Origin: DATBLE01 sp963791425
GTDB lineage: Bacteria > Actinomycetota > Thermoleophilia > Gaiellales > Gaiellaceae
Reading direction: 5' to 3'
Length of the DNA stretch: 64,000 nt
NCBI GenBank assembly: GCA_963791425.1
Contig: CAWBSE010000004.1
Coordinates: forward strand, 124,001-188,000
This document shows, piece after piece, positions 25,163-33,424 of this stretch. How positions within the stretch are numbered: the first letter of the stretch is position 1; each line of letters begins with the position of its first letter. The position numbers and the translations under genes are program-made. The notes beneath the pieces were generated by a model that did not search any database, was not told the origin of the DNA, and saw only the letters and a program-made list of their open reading frames with translations.

Positions 25163-25573
25163 ATGGCTACCGCCACCTCTCAGGTGTCGTCCCCCGACGG
25201 CCGCAAGTGGGTGATCACGACCGCGCGGACACACCGCTCGTGGAAGGAGTCACGCCAGACGGCGTTCTTCTGGGCGCACGTCGTCGTGACGGCGATCATG
25301 ATCGCGGTCTTCATCTGGATCCTCAAGGCCGACCTGTTCACGATCCTCGAGTTCCTGATCCCGCTGATCGTCATCCTGTGGCTCGTCGGGTTCGTCTCCA
25401 GCAGTTTCCGGGTGACCATCGCCGCGGATACGGAAGGGCCGCCGCGCGACCATCGCCTGTGGACCGTGACGAAGCGGTTCAAGAGCAAGGGCGCCCTGCA
25501 GGCGCTGACGCAGAGCATCCAGGCCGGCGATCTGACGACCGAGCCGCCCGGCACCCGTCTCGAAGAGATCTGA
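25163..25573 (+). CDS. hypothetical protein with two membrane segments
   Basis: 136 residues. A soluble, basic N-terminus is followed by two hydrophobic segments (about 37-55, FFWAHVVVTAIMIAVFIWIL; and about 63-80, LEFLIPLIVILWLVGFVSS), then a soluble tail SSFRVTIAADTEGPPRD onward. No family recognised. Codon usage matches its neighbours, and the ATG start lies 57 bp after guaA. It could be a small membrane accessory protein; function unknown. Confidence 0.7.
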   Translation: MATATSQVSSPDGRKWVITTARTHRSWKESRQTAFFWAHVVVTAIMIAVFIWILKADLFTILEFLIPLIVILWLVGFVSSSFRVTIAADTEGPPRDHRLWTVTKRFKSKGALQALTQSIQAGDLTTEPPGTRLEEI

Positions 25574-25646
25574 CCCCGGGCCAACCGATCGGCGCTCCCG
25601 GGCGAAGATTCCGGGACGTCATCCCCGGCAGGCAAGGAGGATCACC

Positions 25647-25940
25647 ATGGCAGTTGCGATCGAGATGAACTTCAAGGGCGCGACCCTGGAGCAGTACGAC
25701 GAAGTGATGAAGCTGATGAGCCTCGACGACGGCACCCGCCCGTCGCCTCCCGGCGCCCTGTTCCACTGGGCCGCAGCGACCGACGACGGCATCAAGGTCG
25801 TCGACGTCTGGGAGACGCAGGAGCAGTTCGACGCGTTCGCGCAGGCGGAGATCGGCCCGTTCAGCCGGCAGGCCGGCATCCCGGCGCCGCCCGAGGTCAC
25901 CGTTCGCCCGGTCCACAACTACCTCGAGCGCACGCAGTAG
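25647..25940 (+). CDS. small dimeric alpha/beta-barrel (ABM-like) protein
   Basis: 97 residues. IEMNFKGATLEQYDEVMKLM, ALFHWAAATDDGIKVVDVWE and EQFDAFAQAEIGP form the strand-helix-strand pattern of a ferredoxin-like dimeric alpha-beta barrel, as in antibiotic-biosynthesis-monooxygenase-like and YdhR-like proteins. No catalytic residues can be assigned. A strong Shine-Dalgarno AAGGAGG (25634-25640) sits 6 nt before the ATG, unusually good for this window, suggesting high expression. It ends next to the convergent phospholipase-D-like gene. Confidence 0.75.
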   Translation: MAVAIEMNFKGATLEQYDEVMKLMSLDDGTRPSPPGALFHWAAATDDGIKVVDVWETQEQFDAFAQAEIGPFSRQAGIPAPPEVTVRPVHNYLERTQ

Positions 25941-27023
25941 CTACGCAGCAGCGACGGGCGGCCCGTCGGGAACGGCGGGCCCTCCGCCGTCCAGGCTCGC
26001 GACCGGGTAGCGCGCCCGCACCCCGTCGATGAACCCCGCCAGCCGCTCGGCCAGCGCGGGGTCGTGAATCTCGAGCACGTTCTCGGCGTTCATCTCGCCC
26101 GAGTGGGAGAGGTTGAACGAGCCGAGGAAGACGACGTCGTCGGCGACGGTCATCTTCGCGTGCATGTAGTCATGAATCGTTCCCGGGCCCCAGGGAGTGG
26201 AGCGCTTCCCGGCGAACAGGCCCGAGCCGACGACCTGAAGCAGAAGCGGGAGCTTCCACGACCGGACGCCGGTCGGCCCCCACTGCGTCTGCACCTCCTC
26301 GATCTGCGTCTGGTCGACGGCGCCTGCGACGTCCACCTTCCCATCCGCGATCACCTGGGCGAGCGTCGCCAGAACCGGCGCCGCCGTCAGCACCGGCGAG
26401 CAGATCCGGACTCGGCGCTTCGCCCGTCCGATCGCCTTCGCGATCCGGTGTGACAGGGCGTCGCCGTAGCCCGGACAGAACCACGGACGCACCTCGATCC
26501 CGTCGACCTGCACCGGCCGTGGCTCGACGGTGCCGGTGTTCTCGACGTTCCCGGTCGCCCAGAGCTGCTCGAAGTCGAGTGTGAACGCGTGCGCGAGTTC
26601 GGGTGAGTCGAGCGTGATGATCACGTTCTCCTCGCGCGACCACGAGTCGTCGGTCCAGTTCGTCGAGCCGGTCCAGAGCGAGCTGCCGTCGCGCACGACG
26701 TACTTGTGGTGCATCAGGTCGGGGATGCCGGCGATCGCCTTCGTCGGCACCGACAGCCGCTCGACGTCCTCGGGGGCGCACTTCGGCGGCGGTGGCACCG
26801 GGATCGGCGCCCGGAAGTCGGCGTTGTACGCGAGCCGCACGGCGACGCCGGCCTTGCCCGCCGCCTCGATCGTGTCGACGACCAGCTCCTCGAGCCCGGG
26901 CCCGAGCTTGAAGTCGTAGAGCGCGATGTCGAGCGACGTCTTGGCCCCGGCGAGGAAGTCGTGCAGCGCCTGGGCGATCGTGACCGGCTGTTGCCCGCCG
27001 TCCGTGAGCGTCGTGACGTTCAT
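25941..27023 (-). CDS. phospholipase D-like protein with two HKD motifs
   Basis: 360-residue PLD-superfamily protein with both half-sites. The first is MHHKYVVRDGSSLWTGSTN (H-x-K-x4-D ... GSTN, about residues 108-126) and the second MHAKMTVADDVVFLGSFN (about 288-305). No signal peptide is obvious. The superfamily includes phospholipases, nucleases and phosphatidyltransferases; two HKDs in one chain with WTDDSWSREEN after the first resembles nuclease/cardiolipin-synthase-like members, but the substrate is open. ATG at 27023 abuts the divergent nitroreductase start. Confidence 0.88.
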   Translation of the reverse strand: MNVTTLTDGGQQPVTIAQALHDFLAGAKTSLDIALYDFKLGPGLEELVVDTIEAAGKAGVAVRLAYNADFRAPIPVPPPPKCAPEDVERLSVPTKAIAGIPDLMHHKYVVRDGSSLWTGSTNWTDDSWSREENVIITLDSPELAHAFTLDFEQLWATGNVENTGTVEPRPVQVDGIEVRPWFCPGYGDALSHRIAKAIGRAKRRVRICSPVLTAAPVLATLAQVIADGKVDVAGAVDQTQIEEVQTQWGPTGVRSWKLPLLLQVVGSGLFAGKRSTPWGPGTIHDYMHAKMTVADDVVFLGSFNLSHSGEMNAENVLEIHDPALAERLAGFIDGVRARYPVASLDGGGPAVPDGPPVAAA

Positions 27024-27033
27024 GATGGGGACT

Positions 27034-27636
27034 ATGGACTTCTCCGAGGTGCTCCGGCAGCGGAAGATGGTGCGGAACTACACGGACGAGCCCGTCGACC
27101 GCGAGGCCGTCGAGCGGATCGTCGCCCGCGGCCGGAAGGCGCCGAGCGGCGGCTTCAGCCAGGGCAACCGCTTCGTGGTCGTCACGGATCCGGAGATGCG
27201 CGGCCGCATCGCTGAGCTCGCCGGCGAGGAGAAGTACGTGGAACTCGGCTTCGACCCGTGGATCTCACGCGCGCCGGTGCACGTCGTCGTCGCGATGCGC
27301 GAGGACGACTACCACGACCGCTACCGAAAGCCCGACAAGGTCGGCGAGAGCGGGGAGGAGATCGAATGGCGTGTCCCCTGGTGGTGGGTCGACGCCGGGA
27401 AGGCGATGATGATCCTCCTGCTCGCCGCGATCGACGAGGGGCTCGGCGCCGGGCTGTTCGGGGTCGTCGGCGACGACAACGATCGGCTGCGCGACCTGCT
27501 CGGCATGCCGGCCGACCTGGAGGTCGTCGGCGTGGTCACGATCGGCCATCCCGCACCGGTGACGAAGGACGGGGGCTCCCGCAAGAAGTTCGAGTGGAAG
27601 CCGCTGGACGAGGTCGTTCGCTGGGAACACTGGTAG
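27034..27636 (+). CDS. nitroreductase family protein
   Basis: 200-residue FMN-dependent NAD(P)H oxidoreductase fold. MDFSEVLRQRKMVRNYTDEPV and VARGRKAPSGGFSQGNRFVVV hold the FMN phosphate/Arg contacts. The late segment DLEVVGVVTIGHPAP is typical of the C-terminal flavin-binding part. ATG 27034 matches the family start; ATGs at 27022 and 27025 are also in frame. The divergent PLD-like start codon overlaps this region, leaving no intergenic space. Substrate not predictable. Confidence 0.9.
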   Translation: MDFSEVLRQRKMVRNYTDEPVDREAVERIVARGRKAPSGGFSQGNRFVVVTDPEMRGRIAELAGEEKYVELGFDPWISRAPVHVVVAMREDDYHDRYRKPDKVGESGEEIEWRVPWWWVDAGKAMMILLLAAIDEGLGAGLFGVVGDDNDRLRDLLGMPADLEVVGVVTIGHPAPVTKDGGSRKKFEWKPLDEVVRWEHW

Positions 27637-28139
27637 ACGAGCTCGCCGCGGCCGAGATCGGGGCGACGTTCAACCAGTACTTCCGTTCTCGCCTGCGGCA
27701 AGAACGGTTAAGGGCGTACCTCCACGCCAAGCGTGCCGCCACCATCCTGCTGGTCGGGGAGGCGGCAGGGTTCAGGGGAGCGCGCGTGAGCGGCATTCCG
27801 TTCACGTCCGAGCGGCAGCTGACGGGAACCGGCCCGGCCGAGGCGAGCGCGACGATCGTCCACCGCGTCCTGGCCGAGCTCGGGATCGAGGACGACGTCC
27901 TGCTCTGGAACGTCGTGCCGACACATCCACACGAGCCCGATCGTCCGTATACGAATCGGCGGCCGTCGCGCGTCGAAGTGGAAACCTCTTCCCGCTTCCT
28001 CGAAGGTGTCGCGCGCGGCCGCCGCGTCATCGCGGTCGGGCGGCTGGCGGAGCAGGTGACCGGCGCGCCGTACGTGCGTCACCCGTCCCGCGGCGGCGCC
28101 GGGGCGTTCCGCGAGGGCCTCTGTAGATTGCTCCGATGA
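27630..28139 (+). CDS. uracil-DNA glycosylase-superfamily protein
   Basis: About 169 residues. ILLVGEAAGFRGARVSGIPF carries the G-E-A-x-G motif of the UDG superfamily (motif A region), FTSERQL follows, VLLWNVVPTHPHEP matches the N-x-x-P region and the end VRHPSRGGAGAF corresponds to the H-P-S motif. It belongs to a less studied UDG-like group, so activity on uracil is inferred. There is no ATG, GTG or TTG upstream of the homology; CTG at 27630, overlapping the nitroreductase stop region, or CTG 27621, are the candidates. Start therefore uncertain. Confidence 0.72.
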   Translation: MVDELAAAEIGATFNQYFRSRLRQERLRAYLHAKRAATILLVGEAAGFRGARVSGIPFTSERQLTGTGPAEASATIVHRVLAELGIEDDVLLWNVVPTHPHEPDRPYTNRRPSRVEVETSSRFLEGVARGRRVIAVGRLAEQVTGAPYVRHPSRGGAGAFREGLCRLLR

Positions 28140-29356
28140 GCGTGAGCGCGTACCCCGTCCGGAGGAACACGCTCCTCCTCTCGGCAACGCTCACGTGCCT
28201 GTCCGGGACGATCCAGCTCGTCGTCGCCGTCGCGACGACGACGCTCGTCGTCGTCACCGGCATCGAGGGCATCCTCGGGCTCGGGCCGGCGATCTTCCTC
28301 ACGTCGGGTGCGCTGGCCGCGTTCCCGGCCGGGCGGCTGATGGACCGACACGGACGCATCCCGATCCTTGCGGCGGGCTGCCTGCTCGGCGTCATCGGGA
28401 CGTCGACCACCAGCCTCGGCTGCCTCTGGGACTCGGCGACGGTGGTGATCGTCGGCTTCGCGATCGTCGGGATCGCCAACGGCACCGTCCTGCTCGCGCG
28501 TGCCGCGGCGGCCGACATGGTCCCGCCCGAGCGGCGGCCGCGCCAGATCTCGATCGTCCTCTTCGGCGCCGTCGCCGGGGCGATCCTCGGGCCGTTCGTG
28601 TTCAGCCCGCTGTTCGCGGGACGGCACCTCGACGCGCGCGGTCTCGTCGTTCCTTGGCTCGCCGCGGGCGGCTTCATGGTCGTCGCCCTGGTGCTCGTGC
28701 TCTGCGTCCGGCCCGACCCGCAGGTGATCGCGCGGGAGTACGCGCCCCCGGGCACCGAGCACGGCGGGCCCGCGCCACTAGGCGAGATCCTGCGCCGTCC
28801 CGGCGTCGGCACCGCGCTGATCGCGACGGTCGCGAGCTTCGCGACGATGGCCGCGGTGATGAACCTGACCGGCTACGTGATGGTCGGCCACGGCCACCAC
28901 CAGAACGACGTCTTCCCGGTGATCAGCGCGCACATCGTCGGCATGTACGGGCTCGTCCTGGTCATGGGCGACGTGATCGAGAGGATCGGCCGCCTCGAGT
29001 CGCTCGTCTCCGGCCTCGCGATCATGGCAGCGTCGACGATCAGCCTCGTCTGGGTGGCGAGCAACTTCGCCACCGGGGTCGCGCTGTTCGGGCTCGGGCT
29101 GGGCTGGAGCCTGTCGTACGTGGCCGCGACCAGCACGCTCGTCGACCTGGCCGGTCCGAACGAGCGGGCACAACTGGTCGGGTTCAGCGACCTCCTGGCC
29201 GGCCTGACCGCCGCGTCGCTCGCGCTGCTCGGTGGGCTCGCCTACAGCAAGCAGGGCGTGCAGACCCTGGCGATCGGTGCGACGCTCGCGGTGCTCCTGC
29301 CGGCCCTCTGGCTCGCGTTCTCGCCGGGATCGCGCCGGGCCATCGAAGCGGCGTAG
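28136..29356 (+). CDS. major facilitator superfamily transporter
   Basis: 406 residues with about 12 hydrophobic segments. The loop 2-3 signature is GRLMDRHGRIPIL, an MFS-typical G-x-x-x-D-R-x-G-R. Glycine-rich helices such as GLGLGWSLSYVAATST are visible. Substrate unknown; drug or metabolite efflux is possible. ATG 28136 overlaps the UDG-like gene stop as ATGA. A GC-rich hairpin lies between this gene and rplM. Confidence 0.88.
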   Translation: MSVSAYPVRRNTLLLSATLTCLSGTIQLVVAVATTTLVVVTGIEGILGLGPAIFLTSGALAAFPAGRLMDRHGRIPILAAGCLLGVIGTSTTSLGCLWDSATVVIVGFAIVGIANGTVLLARAAAADMVPPERRPRQISIVLFGAVAGAILGPFVFSPLFAGRHLDARGLVVPWLAAGGFMVVALVLVLCVRPDPQVIAREYAPPGTEHGGPAPLGEILRRPGVGTALIATVASFATMAAVMNLTGYVMVGHGHHQNDVFPVISAHIVGMYGLVLVMGDVIERIGRLESLVSGLAIMAASTISLVWVASNFATGVALFGLGLGWSLSYVAATSTLVDLAGPNERAQLVGFSDLLAGLTAASLALLGGLAYSKQGVQTLAIGATLAVLLPALWLAFSPGSRRAIEAA

Positions 29357-29374
29357 CTGCTACCATTTCGCGTC

Positions 29375-29393
29375 GGCGCACGCCTTGTGCGCC
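29375..29393 (+). promoter_or_regulatory. hairpin in the rplM 5' leader
   Basis: Perfect 7-bp stem GGCGCAC / GTGCGCC with loop GCCTT, 10 nt before the rplM ATG at 29404. It could be an autoregulatory L13/S9 operon leader structure or a terminator of the MFS gene; TTTC follows but no long T-run. Placement so near the start codon favours translational control. Confidence 0.4.
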
Positions 29394-29403
29394 GCTTTCA
29401 CGT

Positions 29404-29844
29404 ATGCAAAAGACTTGGAATGCAAAGCCGGGCGAGGTCACTCGCCGCTGGTATCTCGTCGACGCCGAGGGGCAGACCCTCGGGCGTCTCGCCACGCAGA
29501 TCGCCGAGACCCTCCGCGGCAAGGGCAAGCCCGAGTACACGCCTCACGTCGACAGCGGCGATTTCGTCGTGGTCGTCAACGCGGAGAAGATTCACGTGAC
29601 CGGCAACAAGCTCGACCAGAAGATGTACCACCGCCATTCCGGGTATCCCGGCGGGCTGCACAGCCGCACGCTCCGCGTGCAGCTCGAGCGGCGTCCGACG
29701 GAGGTGCTCCGCAAGGCGGTCAAGGGCATGCTCCCGCGGAACAAGCTGGCGAGCGCCCAGATCGGCAAACTGAAGATCTACGCCGGCCCCGACCATCCTC
29801 ACGAGGCGCAGGCCCCCGAACCCATGAAGCTGGAGACAAGATGA
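29404..29844 (+). CDS. rplM: 50S ribosomal protein L13
   Basis: 146-residue large-subunit protein. RRWYLVDAEGQTLGRLA, GDFVVVVNAEKIHVTGNK, YHRHSGYPGG and AVKGMLPRNKL are diagnostic. ATG 29404; the ORF upstream in this frame is noise. The stop overlaps the rpsI start as ATGA. The rplM-rpsI pair followed by glmM is a classical actinobacterial arrangement. Confidence 0.98.
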   Translation: MQKTWNAKPGEVTRRWYLVDAEGQTLGRLATQIAETLRGKGKPEYTPHVDSGDFVVVVNAEKIHVTGNKLDQKMYHRHSGYPGGLHSRTLRVQLERRPTEVLRKAVKGMLPRNKLASAQIGKLKIYAGPDHPHEAQAPEPMKLETR

Positions 29845-30236
29845 GCGAGCTCGCCACCTACCGCGGCACCGGCAAGCGCAAGACGTCGGTCGCACGCGTG
29901 ATCCTCCGTCCGGGCGACGGCACCACCTGGTTCAACGGCCGCACGCTCGAGGACTACTTCCCCCGCGGATCTCACCGCAACCAGGTGCTCGCGCCGCTGC
30001 GCGTCACGGGGCTCGAGGGGACATACGACCTGCGCGTGCGCGTGCACGGCGGAGGGGCGTCCGGCCAGGCCGGCGCGACCCGCCACGGCGTCGCCCGCGC
30101 GCTCGTCGAGGCCGATCCGGAGCTGCGCACCGTGCTCAAGCGCGAGGGCTTCCTCGCCCGCGACTCCCGGATCGTCGAGCGCAAGAAGGCCGGGCTCCAC
30201 AAGGCCCGCAAGGCCCCGCAGTTCTCGAAGCGCTAG
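29841..30236 (+). CDS. rpsI: 30S ribosomal protein S9
   Basis: 131-residue small-subunit protein. YRGTGKRKTSVARV at the start, VRVHGGGASGQAGATRHGVARAL in the middle (split here as HGGGASGQAGA and RHGVARAL), and the invariant C-terminus RKAPQFSKR whose last residues contact P-site tRNA. Coupled to rplM. Confidence 0.98.
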   Translation: MSELATYRGTGKRKTSVARVILRPGDGTTWFNGRTLEDYFPRGSHRNQVLAPLRVTGLEGTYDLRVRVHGGGASGQAGATRHGVARALVEADPELRTVLKREGFLARDSRIVERKKAGLHKARKAPQFSKR

Positions 30237-30246
30237 TTCGTCTCCC

Positions 30247-31515
30247 ATGGCACGCCGTTACTTCGGCACCGACGGTGTCAGGGGGATCTTCGGCGAGGAC
30301 CTGACGCCGCAGCTCGTCGAGCGGCTCGGTCGCGCGGCGACGTTGTGGGCGGGCGCCGGCAGCGTCTTCATAGGCCGTGACACGCGCAGCAGCGGCCGCG
30401 AGCTCGAGCGCGCGTTCGCCAGCGGCGTCGCCTCTGCGGGCGGCCACGCGCTGCTCGCCGGGGTGCTGCCGACGCCGGCAGTCGCGCTGCTCCGCCTCGA
30501 CCTCGGCGTCGTCATCTCCGCGTCACACAACCCGCCCGAGTACAACGGCGTGAAGTTCTTCGACCGGCACGGGTCGAAGCTGACCGACGCCGACGAGGAG
30601 TCGATCGAGGCGCTGCTCGACGCGCCACCGAAGAACGAGGACACGGGCCGGATCGACGACCTCGAAATCGCCGTCGACAGCTACCTCACCCACATCCTCG
30701 ACCGGTTCGGCTCCGAGCTCGACGGTCTGCGGGTCGGCGTCGACTGCGCGAACGGCGCGTACTCGTGGATCGCACCGCGCGCGTTCGAGACGCTCGGCGC
30801 CGAGGTGATCGCGATCGGGATCGACCCGAACGGGACGAACATCAACGTGGGCTGCGGCGCCACCGACCTGCGCGCGCTCCAGCAGCTCGTCCGGGACGAG
30901 CAACTCGACCTGGGTGTCGCGTTCGACGGTGACGGCGACCGGATGCTCGCCGTGGACGAAAACGGCGACGCGCTCGACGGCGACCAGATCCTCGCCGTGC
31001 TCGCCGTCGACCTCGAGGTCGACACCGTCGCGGTGACGACCATGACCAACCTCGGCTTCCACCGGCTGATGGCGGCGCGCGACGTCAAGGTGCTGACCAC
31101 CGACGTCGGCGACCGGTACGTGCTCGAGGCGCTGAAAGCGGCCGACGCCGTGCTGGGTGGCGAGCAGTCGGGCCACGTCATCTACCTCGAGGACCACGTC
31201 ACCGGCGACGGGCTCGCCGCCGCGCTGCTCCTCTGCGGCGCCCTCCGGGGCCGGACACTCGCCGAGGTCGCCTCGGTGATGGAGCGCTACCCGCAGGCGA
31301 AAGAGAACATCCGCGTCACCCGGCGGGAGCTGAGTGACGCAGTGCGACACGAGGTCGACAGCGTCAACGAACGGCTCCGCGGCCGGGGCCGTGTTCTGGT
31401 GCGGCCCTCCGGCACGGAGCCCGTGATTCGCGTCCTCGCCGAGGCGGAAACGGACGAGGAAGCGGCGGATCTCTGTGCTAGCATCGCGGCGCTCGTAGAG
31501 AGCGAGCTCGGCTGA
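30247..31515 (+). CDS. glmM: phosphoglucosamine mutase
   Basis: 422-residue enzyme interconverting glucosamine-6-P and glucosamine-1-P for cell-wall precursors. Catalytic Ser93 in VISASHNP, metal loop FDGDGDRML, sugar-binding GGEQSGHVIY and phosphate-binding RPSGTEPVIRV are all intact. It is about 20-25 residues shorter than the E. coli protein, with shorter surface loops. 10 bp after rpsI; glmS, the step before it in the pathway, is next. Confidence 0.96.
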   Translation: MARRYFGTDGVRGIFGEDLTPQLVERLGRAATLWAGAGSVFIGRDTRSSGRELERAFASGVASAGGHALLAGVLPTPAVALLRLDLGVVISASHNPPEYNGVKFFDRHGSKLTDADEESIEALLDAPPKNEDTGRIDDLEIAVDSYLTHILDRFGSELDGLRVGVDCANGAYSWIAPRAFETLGAEVIAIGIDPNGTNINVGCGATDLRALQQLVRDEQLDLGVAFDGDGDRMLAVDENGDALDGDQILAVLAVDLEVDTVAVTTMTNLGFHRLMAARDVKVLTTDVGDRYVLEALKAADAVLGGEQSGHVIYLEDHVTGDGLAAALLLCGALRGRTLAEVASVMERYPQAKENIRVTRRELSDAVRHEVDSVNERLRGRGRVLVRPSGTEPVIRVLAEAETDEEAADLCASIAALVESELG

Positions 31516-31562
31516 CCGTCCCAACGCCGGGGCGGCGACATAGCCGGGCTTTTTGCTTTTTC
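31505..31562 (+). terminator. structured terminator between glmM and glmS
   Basis: Outer stem AGCTCGGCT (31505-31513) with AGCCGGGCT (31542-31550, one G-U pair) encloses a small hairpin CGCC/GGCG (31525-31537), and is followed by TTTTGCTTTTTC. The left arm uses the last glmM codons. It should terminate or attenuate transcription before glmS, whose GTG is 44 bp after the stem. Confidence 0.6.
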
Positions 31563-31593
31563 TTGAATCAGCCGATACTGAGAGGAGAGCCTG

Positions 31594-33420
31594 GTGTGCG
31601 GGATCATCGGATACGTCGGAACGCGGGCCTGTAAGCCGCTCCTCCTCCAGGGACTCGAGCGCCTCGAGTACCGCGGCTACGACTCGGCCGGGCTCGCCCT
31701 GCTCGAGGCGGACGGCCTCGACTACGTTCGCGCGGTCGGCAACCTCCAGAAGCTGAAGGAGTTCTCCGAGCTGCACCGCTCCGACTCGACGACCGGCGTC
31801 GGCCACACGCGCTGGGCGACGCACGGGCGCGTCTCGCTCGAGAATGCGCATCCGCTGACCGGCTGCGACGACGCCGCGATGTCGATCGTGCTCAACGGGA
31901 TCGTCGAGAACTACCGCGAGCTCAAGGATTCACTCCTCCGCGAGGGACACGAGTTCTCGTCGGAGACCGACGCCGAGGTGGTCGTGCACCTGATCGAGCG
32001 CTACTACGAGGGCGACCTCGTCGCCGCCTTCACGAAGGCGTACGAGCAGCTCGAAGGGCACTTCTCGATCGTCGCCATCCACCGCGACCACGAGGGCACG
32101 ATCGTCGGGGCGCGTTGCCAGACGCCCCTCGTCGTCGGCGTCGGCGAGGGCGAGATGTTTCTTGCGTCCTCGATCGCGGCGTTCCTCCGCGAGACGCGCC
32201 GCGTGCAGTTCATCGACGACAACCAGATCGTCGAGCTCACGCCGGGAGGGGCGATCTTCCACGGCGTCGACGGCGAGATCGTCGAGCCCGAGGTGACCGA
32301 GATCGACTGGGACGACGAGAGCGCCGAGAAGTCCGGATACGAGACCTTCATGCTCAAGGAGATCTACGAGCAGCCCGAGGCGGTGCGCGAGACGATCGGC
32401 GACCGCGTCCGCGGCCATCACCTGATGCTCGAGGATCTCGGCTTCACCGAGGTCGAGCTCCAGAACCTTCGCCGGATCGTCGTCGTCGCGTGCGGCACCG
32501 CGTACCACGCCGGCGTCGTCGGCCGCTACATCCTCGAGGAGTGGGCGCGCATCCCGGTCGAGCCGGACATCGCCAGCGAGTGGATCTACCGCAACCCGGT
32601 GCTGAGCAAGGACACGCTCGTGATCGGCATCTCACAGTCCGGCGAGACGCGCGACACCGTCAACGCGATGAAGCTTGCCCGCGACCGCGGCGCGCGCACG
32701 CTCGCGATCACGAACCTGATGGGCACGCAGATCACGCGCGAGGCCGAGGCCGTCCTGTACACGCGCTGCGGCCTGGAGATCGGCGTCGCCGCCTCCAAGA
32801 CGTTCACCGCGCAGATCGCGCTGCTCTCCCTGATCGCGCTCAAGCTCGCCGAGGTGCGCAAGACGCTGCCGCCCTCGCAGGTCGAGTTCATCCTCGACAA
32901 GCTGCACGAGCTGCCGGACAAGATGCAGGAGTTCCTCGACGGCGACCACCCGATCGACGAGATCGCCCAGCGCTACTACGACAAGCCGTTCTTCCTGTAC
33001 CTCGGTCGGCACATCGGCCTGCCGGTGGCACTCGAGGGCGCGCTCAAGCTCAAAGAGATTTCGTATATCCCGACGGAGGCGTACTCGGCCGGCGAGATGA
33101 AGCACGGGCCGATCGCACTGCTCGAGGAGGGCACGCCGGTCGTCGTCGTCGCGACCAACATCCACGTCTACGACAAGATCGTGTCGAACATCCAGGAGAC
33201 GCGCGCCCGCGGCGCAAAGGTGATCGCGATCGCCACCGACGGCAACGAGGACATCCAGCACCACGCCGACGACGTCATCTACGTCCCGAAGACGCCGGCG
33301 TTCCTCCAGGCAGCGCTCGCGGTGCTACCGCTCCAGCTGCTCGCGTACAAGGTTGCGAGGCTCCGCGGCCTGAACGTGGATCAGCCGCGGAACCTGGCAA
33401 AGACCGTTACGGTCGAATAG
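31594..33420 (+). CDS. glmS: glutamine-fructose-6-phosphate aminotransferase (isomerising)
   Basis: 608-residue enzyme producing glucosamine-6-P from fructose-6-P and glutamine. The GTG initiator is followed by Cys2 of CGIIGYVG, the N-terminal nucleophile after Met removal. GATase motifs THGRVSLENAHP and LNGIVENY are present. Two SIS domains (GTAYHAGVVGR; ISQSGETRDT; AASKTFTAQ) and the C-terminal VDQPRNLAKTVTVE complete it. A purine-rich SD (GAGAGGAGAG) precedes the start. Confidence 0.98.
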   Translation: MCGIIGYVGTRACKPLLLQGLERLEYRGYDSAGLALLEADGLDYVRAVGNLQKLKEFSELHRSDSTTGVGHTRWATHGRVSLENAHPLTGCDDAAMSIVLNGIVENYRELKDSLLREGHEFSSETDAEVVVHLIERYYEGDLVAAFTKAYEQLEGHFSIVAIHRDHEGTIVGARCQTPLVVGVGEGEMFLASSIAAFLRETRRVQFIDDNQIVELTPGGAIFHGVDGEIVEPEVTEIDWDDESAEKSGYETFMLKEIYEQPEAVRETIGDRVRGHHLMLEDLGFTEVELQNLRRIVVVACGTAYHAGVVGRYILEEWARIPVEPDIASEWIYRNPVLSKDTLVIGISQSGETRDTVNAMKLARDRGARTLAITNLMGTQITREAEAVLYTRCGLEIGVAASKTFTAQIALLSLIALKLAEVRKTLPPSQVEFILDKLHELPDKMQEFLDGDHPIDEIAQRYYDKPFFLYLGRHIGLPVALEGALKLKEISYIPTEAYSAGEMKHGPIALLEEGTPVVVVATNIHVYDKIVSNIQETRARGAKVIAIATDGNEDIQHHADDVIYVPKTPAFLQAALAVLPLQLLAYKVARLRGLNVDQPRNLAKTVTVE

Positions 33421-33424
33421 CTCT

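Noticed and set aside
31516..31593. glmS ribozyme upstream of glmS
   Set aside because: The gap is only 78 nt and shows a terminator-like structure; it is too short for the ribozyme and lacks its pseudoknot core.
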